This document shows, one piece after another, positions 12,042-27,400 of a stretch of DNA of 64,000 nt. Every line of letters starts with the position of its first letter. The first letter of the stretch is position 1. The stretch is from Sarcophilus harrisii. Taxonomy: Eukaryota > Chordata > Mammalia > Dasyuromorphia > Dasyuridae. A program made the translations under genes and the position numbers. The stretch covers positions 213,542,422 to 213,606,421 of the forward strand of contig NC_045427.1 in assembly GCF_902635505.1 (NCBI RefSeq), written 5' to 3'. The notes below the pieces were generated by a model. That model was not told where the DNA came from and searched no databases. It worked only from the letters and a program-made list of their open reading frames with translations.

Positions 12042-12373
12042 GATATAAAAAACCCATGAAAACATATTTTTTTCCTTGTTTTACTTGGCATGGAAATATA
12101 CAGTTCTTATTTTACATACATACACAAACTTTCACTTTGATGCAGGAACACCAAACACATGAATCTTTTCCAAAAGGAAACAAAGATCAAAGGTCATCTG
12201 TTCAGGAAGTCAAGAATCTGGGTGAAGAGATTTTTTACAAATGGTCGCCCAAATGCCTCATCCTTGGCCATTCAACTTGAAATGATGACAAGCTGCACTG
12301 GTTAACGCATGTGCCACAATGTTACCTCTTGGGTAGTAACAAATATAAGAAAGGACTTGGGAGCTCGAAGAAA

Positions 12374-12423
12374 TCAATAGCCATATTTTTCATTAAGATG
12401 AGTCCTGCCGTCACCGCTCTGGC
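12374..12423 (-). CDS. SLC4A1AP: SLC4A1AP coding exon 14 and stop
   Basis: Encodes GQSGDGRTHLNEKYGY followed by TGA, the conserved kanadaptin C-terminus (human ends NDKYGY). The acceptor is CCAG after a short 266-base intron. Confidence 0.95.
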
Positions 12424-15400
12424 CTGGTTCAAAATAAAGAAACACATTTACTTTTCCAAAATCAGAGAGCAAAGGAAACTATTCAATAGTGTGGCAAAAG
12501 AAAAGACAGTAAAAAGAAAATAAAGACAGAAAAGGAAACTTGGTGAAAAGAATACTTTTCAAATACATATCTAAGTCCCACATATCTTTTGTCCTTACCC
12601 TGGTGCACACTAAATGAAAATATTTAGGGTCAAAGAGCTAACACACCATTCATACATCAATAACCTGGTCTTTAAAAGAATCAACACACCTTCAGGTGGT
12701 ACCCACACACAGTAGTCTGGATCATCTTCTGGATACTTTGAAGAAAGGATTTGTGGTATCTGCAAGAAAAAATGTGCTAATTAATTCCAGACACCAAGTG
12801 CTTGATAATATTGACAAAGATAAAAAGTGTTTAGGGATTGTGTCTTTGATTGTTCTTTTTATTCAATACATTAGAGTCACTGGGTTTTTAGTAATTTGGA
12901 AAAATGGCAATTCAATATAGATCTCTATACCATCAATAAAAAGATTGACTATTCTTATTTTCCCCACCTCAAGTGAGCGACAATTCTATTCTGTGTTAAA
13001 GATCACTGACTTCTGAAACTGAAAAGATAATTACCAATAAATCAGATAGTTAATGTCTTTACTTATTATGAAGAGTATATTTGTTTGCAAATTAGATAAC
13101 TGTTTGAAAAAGGACTCATCCCAGATTCATAAAAAACTTACTGAAATTTATAGGACTAAGAGCCATAGACTTAAAAGCCCAGTAGCTAAATGTTCAAAAG
13201 ATATAAACAGACAATTTTCAAAGGAAAAAAAATCTAATTTATCAGTGGCCATATGAAAAAAATTCTCTACATTACTAATAACTGGAGAAATACTTTGAGA
13301 TTCTGCCTCACATTCATTAGACTTACAAAAGAGGTAAAAGAGAAAAATAACAAATGTTGAGGGAAAACAGGTATCTGAAGTAGTGAATTAGTCCAGATAT
13401 TCTGGAAAAATATTTGAAACTACCTGATAAATTACCAAACTGCATACTCTGGCCCAGTTATATTACAACTAGGCCAATGTACCAAAGAAATGAAAGAGAA
13501 AGTGAAGGGAAAGAGGAGCGAGTGAACCTTACTTTACCTTGCAGGAAAATAGGAGAGGAATGGGATATAGGAAGTGGAAAGGATAACAGAAGAAAGGGCA
13601 TATTGGGAGGGAATGATCAGTAGCAAAACACTTTTGAAGAGAGACAGGAAAAAGGAGAGAGAGAATAGAATGGGGAGAAATACAGTTAACAATAGTAACT
13701 GTAAAAAGAATTTAAAAGTAAATTTCTCTGATAAGGTCTCATTTCTCAAACAGAGGGAACAGACTCAAACTTATTAAAAATAAGAGCCATACTCCAATGG
13801 ATAAGTGATCAAAAGATATGAACTATGCCCAAAGAGCCTAACAATATCACTACTAAACATGAATACCAAAAAATATTTTTTAAAAAAGGAAATGAGGGGC
13901 AGCTAAGTGGCACAATGTAGAGCACCAGCCCTGAAGTCAGGAGAACCCGAGTTCAAATATGGCCTCAGACACTTAACACTTCCTACCTGTGTGACCCTGG
14001 GCAAGTCACTTAACCCCAATTGCCTCACCTCCCTCCCCCCAAAAAAGGAAATGGACCTATATATACAAAAGTATTTATAGCAGCTTTCTTCTCAGGGCAA
14101 AAAAATGGAAATTAAGGGGATACCCATCAATTGGGGAATGGCTAAATAAATTGTAGTATGTGATTATGATGGAATATTATTGTTCTATGGGAAATAATGA
14201 GCAGGATGCTCTCAGAAAAACATGAAAAGTCCTTCATGAACTCAAGCAAAGTGAAATGTACTATATATAAAATAATAGTAATGTTCTAGGATAATCATCT
14301 ATGAATGAGTTTCCTATTCTAAGCAGTACAATGATCCACGATTATTCTGAAGAACTTATGATGAAAAATCCTTTCCTTAGCCAGAGAAGAAAATGAATGT
14401 GTCTGAATAAAGACTGAAGCATATTCTCTCTTCTTCCCTCCCCCCTGCCTCTCCGCCGAGGGTTTTTTTTAAGGACAGGAGATCTATGCTTTCTCTTTTC
14501 TTTTCTGAGGGTTTGTTTTTTTTTTTTTTTTTTTCTAGAGGAGGAGTTCTATGTTTTCTTTCACAGCATAACTTCTATGGAAATGTTTTGTATAACTTTA
14601 CATGTGCTTTCTTAATGGGGGCTGAGGGTAGGGATAAGAGAGAAAATCTAGAACTCAAAAAAGTTTTTAAAACAAATGCAAATAATTGTTTTTAATGTAA
14701 CTGGAGAAAATATTAAAGAAAGAAAAAAATTCAAATAATGGCAATATCAAGAATTTCTAAAATTATATTTTTAAACATTTACATTTTTTAAAAATTCTAT
14801 ATTTTTCCCCTCCCTCCAGCTCAGTCACCAACTTTTGAGAAGAAATAGAATATCAATTATATATGTGAAGTCATAAAAAGATTTTCATATTAGCTAATGC
14901 CCCCCAAATAAATAAATGAAAAATAAAGAAAGTGAAAAAAATTTTTTGCTTTAATCTCCATTCAAAGTTCATCAGTTTTCTTTCTGGGGGTAGATAGTAT
15001 TTTTCATCATGAATTCTTTGGAATTGTCATGGATCATTGTTTTGATCAGAGTAATGAGGTCTTTTACAGCTGATCAAAACATTGTTAATACTATGTACAA
15101 TGTTCTCCTGATTCTGTTCATTTTACTTTGTATCAGTTTATACAAGTCTAAAATCATCCCCCCTCATTACTTCCTACAGCACAATAATATTCCATCAAAA
15201 TCATATACCACAATTTGTATAACCATTCCCCAATGAAAAGACACTCCTTAATTTTCAATTCTTTGCCATCACAATGAGCTGCAATTAATTTTTGTACATA
15301 TAAGTTCTTTTCCTTTTTTTTTTTTTTTTAAATCTCTTTAGAGTACAGACCTAGCAGTGGTATTGCTGGGTTAATAGCACCAAGAATTTAGAAATGTTTG

Positions 15401-18400
15401 ATCCTAACACTGTGAAGCAGAAACAGCAATTAAATATCTCTTTCCTCATTTTACAAAGGAGAAAACATGCTTAAGGAAGCAGACTATTTTGATTAAGGTA
15501 ATGGAGATTATGGAGGTAAGAAGCAGACCTAAGATTTCAGATTCCTAGATCCACTTCTTTCCACAATAAATAATTAATAGTGATAAAGTATATTGCATTT
15601 TAAAGAACACTAATTAAATGTTTACAATATATTACAGCAGAGGAGATATAATTACTTAAAAAAAAAGATATGTAAATGAATAGCAAAAGTTCAAAACAGA
15701 ATATACATGTAAGAGGTACAAATACTGTGATAACACTGAGAGGAAGGATTCAGGGAATGCTTCCCTGAAGGAGAAGGATAACAGTGAACAAGAAGGAAGG
15801 CATTCCAGACATAGTATAGGCAAAAGCTTTGGGAGGGGGGGGTATAGTGTGTGTGTGTGTGGGGGGAAAGCATGGCATGGGTTTTTGGTAGACCACATTT
15901 TAATTTGTTTGAGGGAATGGTGAGAGAAAAGATTGAAAAAGTAGATTAGCGCAAATCTGAAGAATTTCAGTCTATGTAGTATGGACTTGGGCTTTTAGGG
16001 AATAAGGACCCACCCAAACATTTTAAAGCATTTTAATGACATGATCAAAACGGTATATGGATAAGAGTGAGAGCTCATGAAGGGGACAGCAACCAACAGC
16101 TGCAGAAATGGAAAGCAGCAACACACAATTGGCAAAGACAACAGAAAGGACGTACTTTGCTTGGACCAGCAGCTTTCTTCAGTACTTCCTTGCTCTGTTT
16201 GCAGCTATTCTTTGACTCTAGTAGGGAAAAAAAAACAAAAAAAATCCCAGTTTTATTACTCCAACAAGCAAGAATTAAACACACTAATTGTTACTCCACC
16301 AAAGTCATAATCTTTTGGTCAGATCTGTTTTTAAAAAAATATACTTTCAAAACCCTGCAGTTAGAATCAGTAACACAGGAGGGAAGTAAAAATCCTGAGT
16401 TGAGTGAAATATAACAACTTATCTAGGGAAAGCTTTTTGTATCACTTTTACAAGTTCATAGCTATTCAGTAAAAATAAAATATGGAAAAGAATTTTCTCC
16501 TTTAAAAATTCACATATTTCTAATCTCTAAGCATTCAGCAATCATATAACATAAGTACAATTCATACCACTGGGAGAGTTACATGCAAAATCATCGGTCT
16601 TAATAGAATTCTAGTCTGAACTTTCAATTCTATTATTTAACTCATAAAAGGTAAAATTAGTTGGCTATTATTAATACTTTTTTGCTTCACCATAATAAAG
16701 AATCATACTACTACTATAAAGTCTTGAAGTTTTACAAAATACTTTCTTTCCTCACAGTGCTGTAAGTTGTTGTAGCTTAAGGATTATTATGCCTTTCTTT
16801 ATAGTAAAATTAGAGGTAGTGACAGGCAGAGCCAGAAACAAACACATAGTCTCCTGACCCAATTCTGGTGGCTCAGCCTTCTAGCCAGGCTTTCTTGTGA
16901 GTCCTGAAATCTCTCCTGGGACAAGACTAACCCGGGAACTCCTAACTTGTGTGACTCTGGTTAGTACAGAGATACTTGGCATAGGGAGAACAACAGAAAA
17001 GCAGGCAAGGAGATGACCAAACTCCTTCAGCAACTCTTTCACAATCTTTTACAGTTCTGGGCACTTGTGGACACTCCTACCCCCATCCTGTTATTTTGTC
17101 TGCTACCTTGTAGCCACTGCTGCGTCAAGGTGGAGGCCACGAATTGCTTACCAGAGGATTCCTCTTGTGCCGGGGCTTCTCCCTCACTTTCTGGACATCC
17201 TCTGTTTGGTCCTTCCTGACTGGGCTGACCCAAGGATTCTGTTTCTGAAAAAAGCAGCACCAAAGCACATAGTCAGGAATGCATCGGAGATGGGGAAGGG
17301 GAGGCTCCAGGCAAAGCACGCCATTGCATCTCTAGTACCAGCAATTTCAACCATCATCATTTAGATTTTGCCTAATACAGAGCGATCAACTTTCAATTTT
17401 AACAAACAGGTCATTTTGGTTTTTCTTTTACTTTCTATTCTAGGAATGGAAAAGAAATGCATCTTTGTATGATAAGAAATTTCAAAGGCCATCTGATTCA
17501 ATTCATTAATTTTACAGATGAAGAGATGGAAAGGGAAAGGGACTTACCCAGGGTAACTTAGCTGTTTAGTACTAGGGCTGGGACTAAGTATCTTGACTTC
17601 TCATCCAAAGTTCCTTTTCCACACTGACCCAAGAGGTAGTGTGGCTTTGATATTTTCTGGACAGAGAGCCCTTATCATAATTCAGGATGTTTCTGGACCA
17701 TAAATAAGGCTGCTAGTTTGGGTTATAGATTTCACAACTATCAATTTCTGGCAACTTTAGAAATAAAATTGTATGGGGAAGCCTGGAAAATCAAGAAACA
17801 GGAAGCTTGTAAAAGCATAAAAGGTGTATAAGCTAGAAATACTTCATTTAAAAAAAATGTGAAAGTGTCTAGGAGAGAAACTGGGTAACAAAATAGAAGT
17901 CACGCTCAAATTGTTTAGACCTGCAGGTGTTAAATCTTTTTTGTGTGTGTGCCATGGATCCCTTCTGAGAAAAATACTTTTTAATGACTAAAATGAAATA
18001 TACAGTGGTTCTTGAATAACAGACATGACCTCTATAAGATTTATTTGTTCTAAAGCTAACTTTCCTATGTAGAAAAAGTGTCTGTGTTATACTGTAAATA
18101 TTGTCGAATGAATTAACCAAGAAAACTGAATAGCAAGGACTCATAAAGGTTGTTTTACAGGACATAGGACCGAAAGAAAAATAAATGCCTTCAAGGTCAA
18201 GAGAATGGAAAAAGTATAGAAATCAAGAATAATATTTATATATCTTAGTCATAAGAAACCAATAGTCCCAATTTATGGCAAATTATCCTCTGATGGACAA
18301 ATGGATACCTTTAGAAATAGGTAGTGAGATCTGCTAACAATGGGTACTGTTATTTATTGCTATAATTTAGGATTAAATCTGTGTAGCTGTCTATAGTCCA

Positions 18401-21400
18401 AAAGGGAAATGCTTTACATAAATGAGAAGAGGCTGAGGTAGAACAAAAAACCTCAGAGGCTACCTAGTACAACCCATATCTGAACAATCTCAACAACCAT
18501 CCAACAAGAGGTTAACCAAACTTTGATTAAAGACCCCTGGAGTAAAAGGAAACTCACCCCCTCTTCATAAAACCCATTCTATTTCTGGACATCCTGTGGA
18601 CATAAAGCCTAAATTTGTCTTTCTGGGACTTCTATCACTGTTCTTAGTCCTGATCTCTGATGCAATGAGGAGAATCCCTCTTCTGCCTAAAAGTCATTAA
18701 ACAGCTGACAACAATCATAAAATCCCTAAATCTCAGCTTCTTTTTTTCTATTAAGGATGAGACTTGTGTCTGTAACTGAGAGGAGAAAAATAATTATCAC
18801 AACCAAAACTACAAATTATTAAAAGGTTAGGCAACAATTGCCCCTAGAAAAAAAGTAACTGCTGGCATCCAAGCTACTAATATAAAAATTTTCCCATTCA
18901 CTGGTCCCACAAGAACCAAGTATGAGAAATGGGATGACTACCATAAGGCTATAAATTTCTGGCATTACACACTCCCTTCCTGGTGTAACTAGTTACCAAG
19001 TCATAGTTTTATGCAAACAAAGTTTAGCAAGGCTAGGAGATAGAATATTTCTCTTGCTATTGGGCTGGATCAGCAAACAGATCTTTTCCAGCCCAACCAA
19101 AACAAATAAACAAATAAAAAGAATCTCATCAGCCTCTAAGTAGTCACAAGTAAATGCACCAATAGAAGAAGTTAAAAGGTCTACCCCAAGTTCACTCTGA
19201 TACTAAATTAGAAACAAAATTTAAAAAGAGTGAAAATACTATAGTAAGAAAGTTCCTTTTCTAACTGGAATATCAGCCCAAGTTCTCAAAGTGTGATCCA
19301 GGAATCCTAAGGAGTTTCCAGGGGGAGGCTAAAATTCTCTCTCATAATAATACTAAGACATTTATATTTCCAATATATTAAATGCTAAACAAATAGGTGG
19401 TAGTCAGAGTCAGAAAGGCTTAGAGTCAGAAAGACTCATTTCCCCAGACACTTATTAGCTGTGTGACCCTGGACAAATAACTCTCTTTACCGTTTCCTCA
19501 TCTGTAGAGTGAACTGGAGAAAGAAATAGCAAACCACTTCAACACCTCAGACATTAATGAAAAATGTTTGAACAACAAATGTTAAATATCGATAGCTAAT
19601 AATCCACATAAAAGTTCTTTGGGAATCCTTGATAAAATTTTAAATGTATAAAAGGATCCTGAGACCCAAAAGTTTGAGAACCATTGCTCTAGCACATGCA
19701 GAAAATGTGAATACAGAATTAAGAATTTTCTTAATTTCTCAATTTCTTTTTGTAAATCCATAACTTTGTAACATCAGGAAAAATTCTCTCTCTAGAAAAG
19801 AAAAAATGAAAAAAAGTTACCATGAGTGGTGTCTATCAGTTTGTTCTGATTTGAAAGATTTGGAGTTGGACAAATTTCTTGCATTGCTTCTTGTGATTGC
19901 ATTTCCATTTTAAGAGATGCATGATCCAGTGATCCTATTTCTTCTTTGTGCTCTTCTTCTTCTTCCTCCTCTTCCTCTTCTTCAGGCTCATCCTTCATTT
20001 TTATTAAACTTGGAGGGAGTGCTGGACGCTTAGGGGGCAATTTCTAGGATAGAAGAAAATGGATAAGTAGGTTATATAAACTTACATAACTAAAAGAAAA
20101 ACCAAATTTCTCTAAAAGGGATGACTAAAGAGAAGGGGGACAGGAAATCACATTGGAAAGCTGATAATCTTTAAAGAACTCTATTGGAAGTACAGATTCC
20201 ATGTGAAACTTTAATCTTTCATGACTTTAGTGAATCTAAAATTAATCTCTGAGCTAAAAAAATATTAATGACAATACATTCAGAGTAACCTGTAAGGATA
20301 GAGAAGCTGGTTCCAAGAGACTAGCCAAAAGAATACTGTACAACCAAAAGAGCAATAACAAGCAAAAGAGAGCCTATTTATCATTTAGGAGAGTCAGAGG
20401 GTATTTTCACTAGAAAATAAAAATAATAGATGAAGACAGCTTCTTGCAAGGGCTTGTTTTATTAAGCTGGCCTAGGGTGCTGGAGTCTCAGAAAATATCA
20501 CTCTGAAGCTATACATGAACTCTATAGGACTTTTAACTAAAGGAGACAAGGAAAGTACATAGTGACAAAGGTAACAAGACCTGCATCTTAAGTTTTTGCA
20601 ATACACTTTAAATAGAGAGGTGAGTACAACCACATTTTAGTATGTGCTACATGAGAAGGGTTCTACCTTGATATCTGGCTTTGGGGAACAGGGTCAGTCG
20701 ACTTCCCCATCTATAAAATGTGCAAGTTGGGCTAGAAAATATCTTTGCTGAGGCAATTGGGGTTAAGTGACTTGCCCCGGGTCACATAGCTAGGAAGTTA
20801 AGTATCTAAGGTCAGATTTGAACTCAGGTCTTCCTGACTTCAGGGCTGGTGCTCTATCCACTGTACTACCTAGCTGCACCTGAAAATATCTTTAAATTCT
20901 AAAATGCCATGACAAATTTCAGCTTTTTAATAGGTAACTATTCTTTTTCACTAAGAAAGAAAAGTTATATTCCACTCCACCTCAAATATAAAAAAATCTC
21001 CCACTGTTGCATTTGCCAAAGAAAACTTATTAAGTGGTAACAAATATCCATTTACCAATCATTTTATCCATCATTTGGTTTATTACTCACAAAAAAAAAA
21101 AAAAAAAAAAAAAAAAGGAAGTGCCCACTGCCTAAAATCTCTCCCCATTCAGAGGGTAAAATTTATCTCCATAACAAATTCACAACTGCCATTTAGCAAC
21201 AATGAATTTCACCATGCCCTGATCTTCCCAACTGAGCTGGTAAAGAAGAGTATCTGGTTAGCTTGAATGAGAATCAGGTGGAGAGGGATCACATTACAGT
21301 GAGAATCCCAGAATACAGGATTCAAATACCACCTCTATAGTGAGTGTGTATGCAAGTCTCTGGTGCTTGTTTTTGTTATCTGAAAAATGAAGGGGTTGGC

Positions 21401-24400
21401 TTAAAGGATTCTCTTTTCATTCCAAATTCTATGACAGAAATAACTGATAACACAATAATCACTCAACATTATGAAAGGATTTTATCAGGTGAGTAAAAAG
21501 CAGCAAAGAAATAATTCAAAGACCAAAAGTTTACATTTTCTTCCACAACTTACCCCTACTGTTCCAGTTTTTAATTTAAATTTGCTTCCTCCTTTCATTG
21601 CACCAAAAAGAGGCAATGTTAACTTTTTAGGCTTGTTTTCCACATTTTCAGCCTGGTTTTCAGTCCTATTAAAAAAAAAAAAAAAAAGCAATTACTACTT
21701 ATAATTAGTGAGTTGCTGCAACATGCCTGCTATGATATATAACACAATAACAAAAATTGACACTAAAAGAGATTTCATTATATAACAATAAAAAAATGTA
21801 TTCCATTTGAAATGATCACAATTAACATCACTCTACATCACTGGTTTTCACAGAAGTAGTCAAAGCAATTAAGTGCTGGAAGATATCTATCTTCCAGCCT
21901 GTTAGGTGATTCCCAAGTGTGAAGAAAGTAGCAGCAGGTGTAATATTTTCACCCTGCTATTACTAGTATTTTAAGATTCCTCACTAACAACCCTATTGGG
22001 TGGGCAGCATTAAGTATCAAAGGCAGCTGGCAGAGCAATATGGGCCCTGACCACATCAGAGTCTTACAGATGTAGAACAGAAGAAGTATCTTAGAAGTCA
22101 TTACGACCAAGTCCCTCTTTTTTTTTACAGATGAGGAAAATGAGGGCTAAGGCTACCTTATAGAAGCTGAAAATACAGCTAGCTCAGAGACAGAAAACTG
22201 TAACAGCTCTGCAGTGTAGGGGGAAAATGAGAGTAATAAAGTAACAAAAAGCTAACAACTAATACTAATGTAGCATTTTTAGGAGCTTTCCTCACAATAA
22301 TGCAGTAAAGAGAGTAGTACAAGTAGAATAACCTAAGCGGTTTGTATTTGGCACAAAGGACAATCCCACAAAGGCAGTGTATTGCTCAAAAAATCCTAAG
22401 GATATTATCAGAAAACCAATTTTTATCACCAATGTGAGGAAATGTGCTATTATTTTGTTATAAATCTTAAATTCCCCTTCTAAAACATTAATATAATGCC
22501 CTGGCTTAATAGCTCTGACACATCAAAAGCCCAGCATTGAGAAGAACAAGGGTCTTCCTGCTGCTGAAAAGATGAATTAGAAAAAAAGAAAAATTGATCT
22601 CTTAGTAATTGCTGCTTTCCAGCTTATTATAACCATATCTGGAAGACCTTTCAGAGATCCCAAACATACTCATATCCTACTTTTCCCTTGAGATTGTGTA
22701 ACTTCCCTCTCCGGCCTCCTCTAGCTACCTTGATCTCTCCTACCTGGGTCACAGATCCAATTAGGTACTAAACCCACTCAGAGTCCCTACTCTCATTCAG
22801 GTCCCTATCCCTGGCCTGGCCTCTTATCTAGGGCTGATCGTCCCTGCCACTGGTCTCTTCCCATTCCAATTCTTCTTTCACACAACCACCTATGTGTTTT
22901 TCCTAAGGTACCGATCTGGCCCTCAGACTCAAACTCAAACAGTTGCTCCCTATTACAGCTAGAATAAAATATAAACTTGTTTGAAATCTAAAGGTCTTGA
23001 TAATCCTCATTTCCCTCATGGACTCCACTGGGCTTCTTGCTGTTCTTCCCATTCCCTCTCTCATATCCAAACCTTTGCACTGGCTCACTCCGAGTTCAGA
23101 ATCCATTTCCTTCCCTCTGACTTTTTAAATCCTCTTGACTTCCAATGAAACTTGACTCAAGTGCTAGCTTCTGCATGAACCTTTCTATAGATATTTTTGT
23201 TGATTAAAAAAAATAAAATTTCATTCTAAGATAAATAAGCAAAAGTTTTACAAAGTACTTTCTCTATAAAAATCTTGTGCCATTTTACAAATGAGCAAAC
23301 AAGTTCTGAAAAGAGAAATAACTTGCCATGTTCACAGAGCTAACATTTGAAACTATTCTCCTGAATACATCTCACATTTTTTCTACTATATCATATATTG
23401 CTTCTAATCTCAGAATAGAACTAGCTCAATTCCAAATGTAACATACCAACTTTTGCTTATTTCAAATTCTATTTCAAGTTCTAAATACTATTACTAACAC
23501 TCACTTTTTTAGCTCTGGCATCTCTGTTGGTTTCACAAGTTTAATCAGCCCTTTAAGTCTCTGCTGCTCTTTCCTCAGCTCAAAGGTTCTTAAATGAAGC
23601 TTTTTCCGGGACACACCATCTAATGTACTCCCTGATTTGATTTCTGTCATGAATGCATCCAAAGAATCCTGAGGTGTAGATTCTGACAGTGCTGGCAAAA
23701 AAAAAAAAAAAAAAAAAAAGAAGAAGAAGATAATGTTAATAGATAATATGTTTCTAAAAGGTCTACAGAGACAACAGTGACACAGGACTTAAAATATTAA
23801 GGGCATAATAGTAATAAAAAATGATACCACGGTCATAGAATGGATCTCAAGAAATCACTATGACCATAACAAATGTGAATTCCATTAAGACTGGCACCAA
23901 GCAGCAGTACTGCCAAACAGCAATGGAACATATTTAATAAACATTTTGGAAGATAACAGAATAAGAATAAAGAAAGCCAGGCTAGCCAATCTCCTAATAT
24001 TTCTCTCAAAAAGTGACAAGATATATTAAAGAAGAAAAATGGGGAAAAAAAACCACAAAACATCATTTAAATATAGCTCCCCCATAAAGCAAAAAGAGCA
24101 CTGATATAATTTTTAAAATACTGTTGTCTTATTTCAGATATGGGACCGAGTTTATTCCTAAACAGAATGAAGAATATGCAGGTTAAAAGGTTCACAGTAT
24201 GTACTACAAGAATAGTTAAAAACTGAATTGAACTACTAAACATAACTATAGTCAAAATTGACCAGAAGGTTAATATTTTGAGCCTCATCAAAACAATAAC
24301 ACAATTACACAATACTATAAAATATTGTTTCAAAGCAACTAAGAAAAGTTAATTAACCAGAAGTAATACAGATGGAAAAAGAAACAGCATAAAGTTATTT

Positions 24401-27400
24401 CAGTTGTATGTAAGTCTCCTTCTTTAATCTAATTTCTGTGACCAGTTCTGGTCCCATATCCAGGATATACAAAGGTGAGTCTTGAACCCAAGCATCTACT
24501 ATGTATCAAATAATGTGCTTAGAACTTTAAAAATATTATCTCACCTGATCCTCACTACCCTAAAAAGGTATTATTATTATTCTTAATATAGAGTTGTAAT
24601 ATTATAAAGCAATTCTTTTTTGAGGAGAGGAAGAAAGGGAAATGCAATCAGGATGAAGTGACCCACCAGGGTCATATAGCTAGTAATTGTCAGGTGTCAA
24701 AGGCCAAATTTGAACTCAGGTTCTCCTGACTCCAGGGGTAGTACTCTATACATTGCACCATCCAGCTGTCCCAAGGTCAATTTTTTTTTTAGATTAAACA
24801 TGTGCAATTCTTTTAAACATTTTCATATTCATCATGCTACACATGAAAAATCAGATCAAAAGATGAAAGAAAAAAAACTGCAAGAAAAAAAATCAAGGAA
24901 ACAAACAACAGCAATAAAAAAGTGAATATACTCTGCTTTGATCCACATTCAGTATCCAGAGTTCTCCCTCTGGATGCAAATAGCTCTTTTCAATACAAGT
25001 CTATTAGAATTTCCTTGAATCACTCCATTGCTTAAAAGAGTCAAGGCCAATTCTTAAATTAGATAAGAACATTATAAAAGTTCATTCAGAACACGGGCAA
25101 AAATATCAAAAGAAATTATGAGCATTAGAAATGGAATAGGGCACTTAACAGATTTCAAAATGTATTTAAAAACTTCCTGGCAATAATGGAATACAGAGAA
25201 ACAGATCACTAGAACTATCCCAAAATAAAATCTTAAGAACATAAAAAAATAATATTTAATAAAAACTCGTGATTAAAAAACACAAAGAAATGGAATCATT
25301 ATTCAATTAAAACTCTTAGGAAAATTGGATAGCTATATGGCAAAAATAAATTAAAATCCATAATTCATACCAAGTAATGATATACTTTTCACTCGACAAA
25401 TGGTATTAGTATTCAGATTTTTTATTTTAATAATTTTATATAAGAATGGAAGAAAAAGTATTGATAAATTTAATACAATTTTCAAGAGCAAAAAAAATTT
25501 ATCTAGCAATCTAAAATGAGAAGCAGAATGATAAATGAGCTCCTGAGTCAAGAAGCTCTGAGATCCATTCCTGCTTCTATCCTACCTGTGTGACCATGGG
25601 CATGACACAAACTCTGAGGGTCCCAGGCAATTCTCTAAGTCTATATGGTACAGAAGAGATGCTGTATACATTGTATACATATATATATATATTGTTTACA
25701 TGGAGTAAATTACAAATACAATCCAAAACAAAATTATTGGAGATAAAATTCAGGAGCTTAATTAAACAAAGATAAAAATGATTTTTTACAAGACAAAAAA
25801 AGCAAAATCTCTAAAATAAAAAGGAAAATATTTGCAAAGAATATATCAGATATGATATGACACCCAGAAATGATATGGAAAGAAGGTAGACCATCAGAAA
25901 AAAACATGCTCTTAAAAAGAACCCAGATTTGATTCTTATTCTATCACTTCTGCCTGTGCTGGATGACCTTGAGCAGATCATTCTTCCTCAGTTTCCTCAT
26001 CTGTAAAGTGAAGAGGTAAACCAAGCGATCTTTAAGGTGCTTTCCATTCCAACTCTATAATTTCATGATACATCTCTAACAGAATGATCATGCTGAATGG
26101 GGAAGTGGCCAAAAGAATAATCAACTTTTAAGGGAAGAAATGTGAACTTATCCATGAAAAGTTAGTCAGATTTTCAACAAATCAAGACAATGCTTATATA
26201 ATTTACATACTTAAGAGTATTTCATACCATATAATGAGGTAAGGGTCTTAATCTAATTTTGCTATAGAAGCTGTACAATTTCCCCAGAGTTTTAATTGAC
26301 TAATGATTCCATTTCCTTATGATTTTTAATCTTGAATTTATTAAATATTAATTTCTTATGTGCATTAGGTTTAACTTTTGGATAGTTACACTGATTTGTC
26401 TGCTTTTTTATTTCATTATTATTAGAAAGTTTTTATAATTACTTTATGATACATTGTGATATATTTAGCATCATGAGATAGCACCTACCTATTAAATTGG
26501 CAAAAATTTCCTCCTCATCTCTTCCTGTTCCCCCTTACCTACCAGCCCACCACTTCCCATTCCCCTCTCCTATTAGCCTACTACTTCTGTTCCTCTTCTC
26601 CTACCAATCTACCTGCCATGCTCCCCAAGAGAAAGTTCACTGTTAGAGCTGTGGTGAAACAATCTGGTAAAACATTGCTGGAGAAGTTAGTCAATTTCAA
26701 TAAAAATTATAAAACTAATCGTACAATTTTACTTGGCAATCTCATGGATAAAAATATATTTTAAAGATACTGTTAAAAGGAATAAAGGATCCAGTTATAC
26801 AAAAATATTCATATATATTTTATTTGCAGTGACAAAAATGGAAAACAACCTGTCTGTTTTTTGGGTAATAGATAAATTATAAAACATGAGGAAAGTAAGG
26901 CTTATAAAATGTGACTTTTCCAAAGTCACACAAGTGGTTTGGCTTTGTTTTTTTAAATTGAAATCCAAGTCATCTATTATATCATACTGCCAGCTACTCA
27001 AGAGCATAGATGCTCCTTTCAATTTATTAAAAAACACAATAAGCACTCAATAAATGCTTACTGAATGACCACATAAATGAATCACTGATTCATTCATTTC
27101 TTTGTCTATATCTGTGTTTCCAAATTGATCTAGCAAGAAGAAAATCAATTTCTAAAAAAAATCAGCATTCTACTGTCACCTCACTACAGCAAAAGATAAA
27201 GCAATCCTATTCCTGGTTTGTTTCAAAAGTTTCATAAACAACCCACAAACCACTCCTATACGTCTATCATTGAGAGATCAATCTATCTAAATTTTGAAAA
27301 TCACCAGAAAGTTGATCACAGTCATTTGAAGATTGTCTATTAAATTGTGTCAGGGAGTGCATACCCAGATTAACAAACTTACAGGTCACTTAGAAATAAT

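Noticed and set aside
1-12300. MRPL33, the next gene beyond SLC4A1AP in human
   Set aside because: I looked for its short conserved protein on the minus strand and saw nothing. In human it is tens of kilobases away, so it is probably outside the window.
13895-13970. tRNA genes suggested by B-box-like words (gagttcaaat) in several places
   Set aside because: All lie in SINE bodies with the SINE tail following. No cloverleaf of a real tRNA is present.
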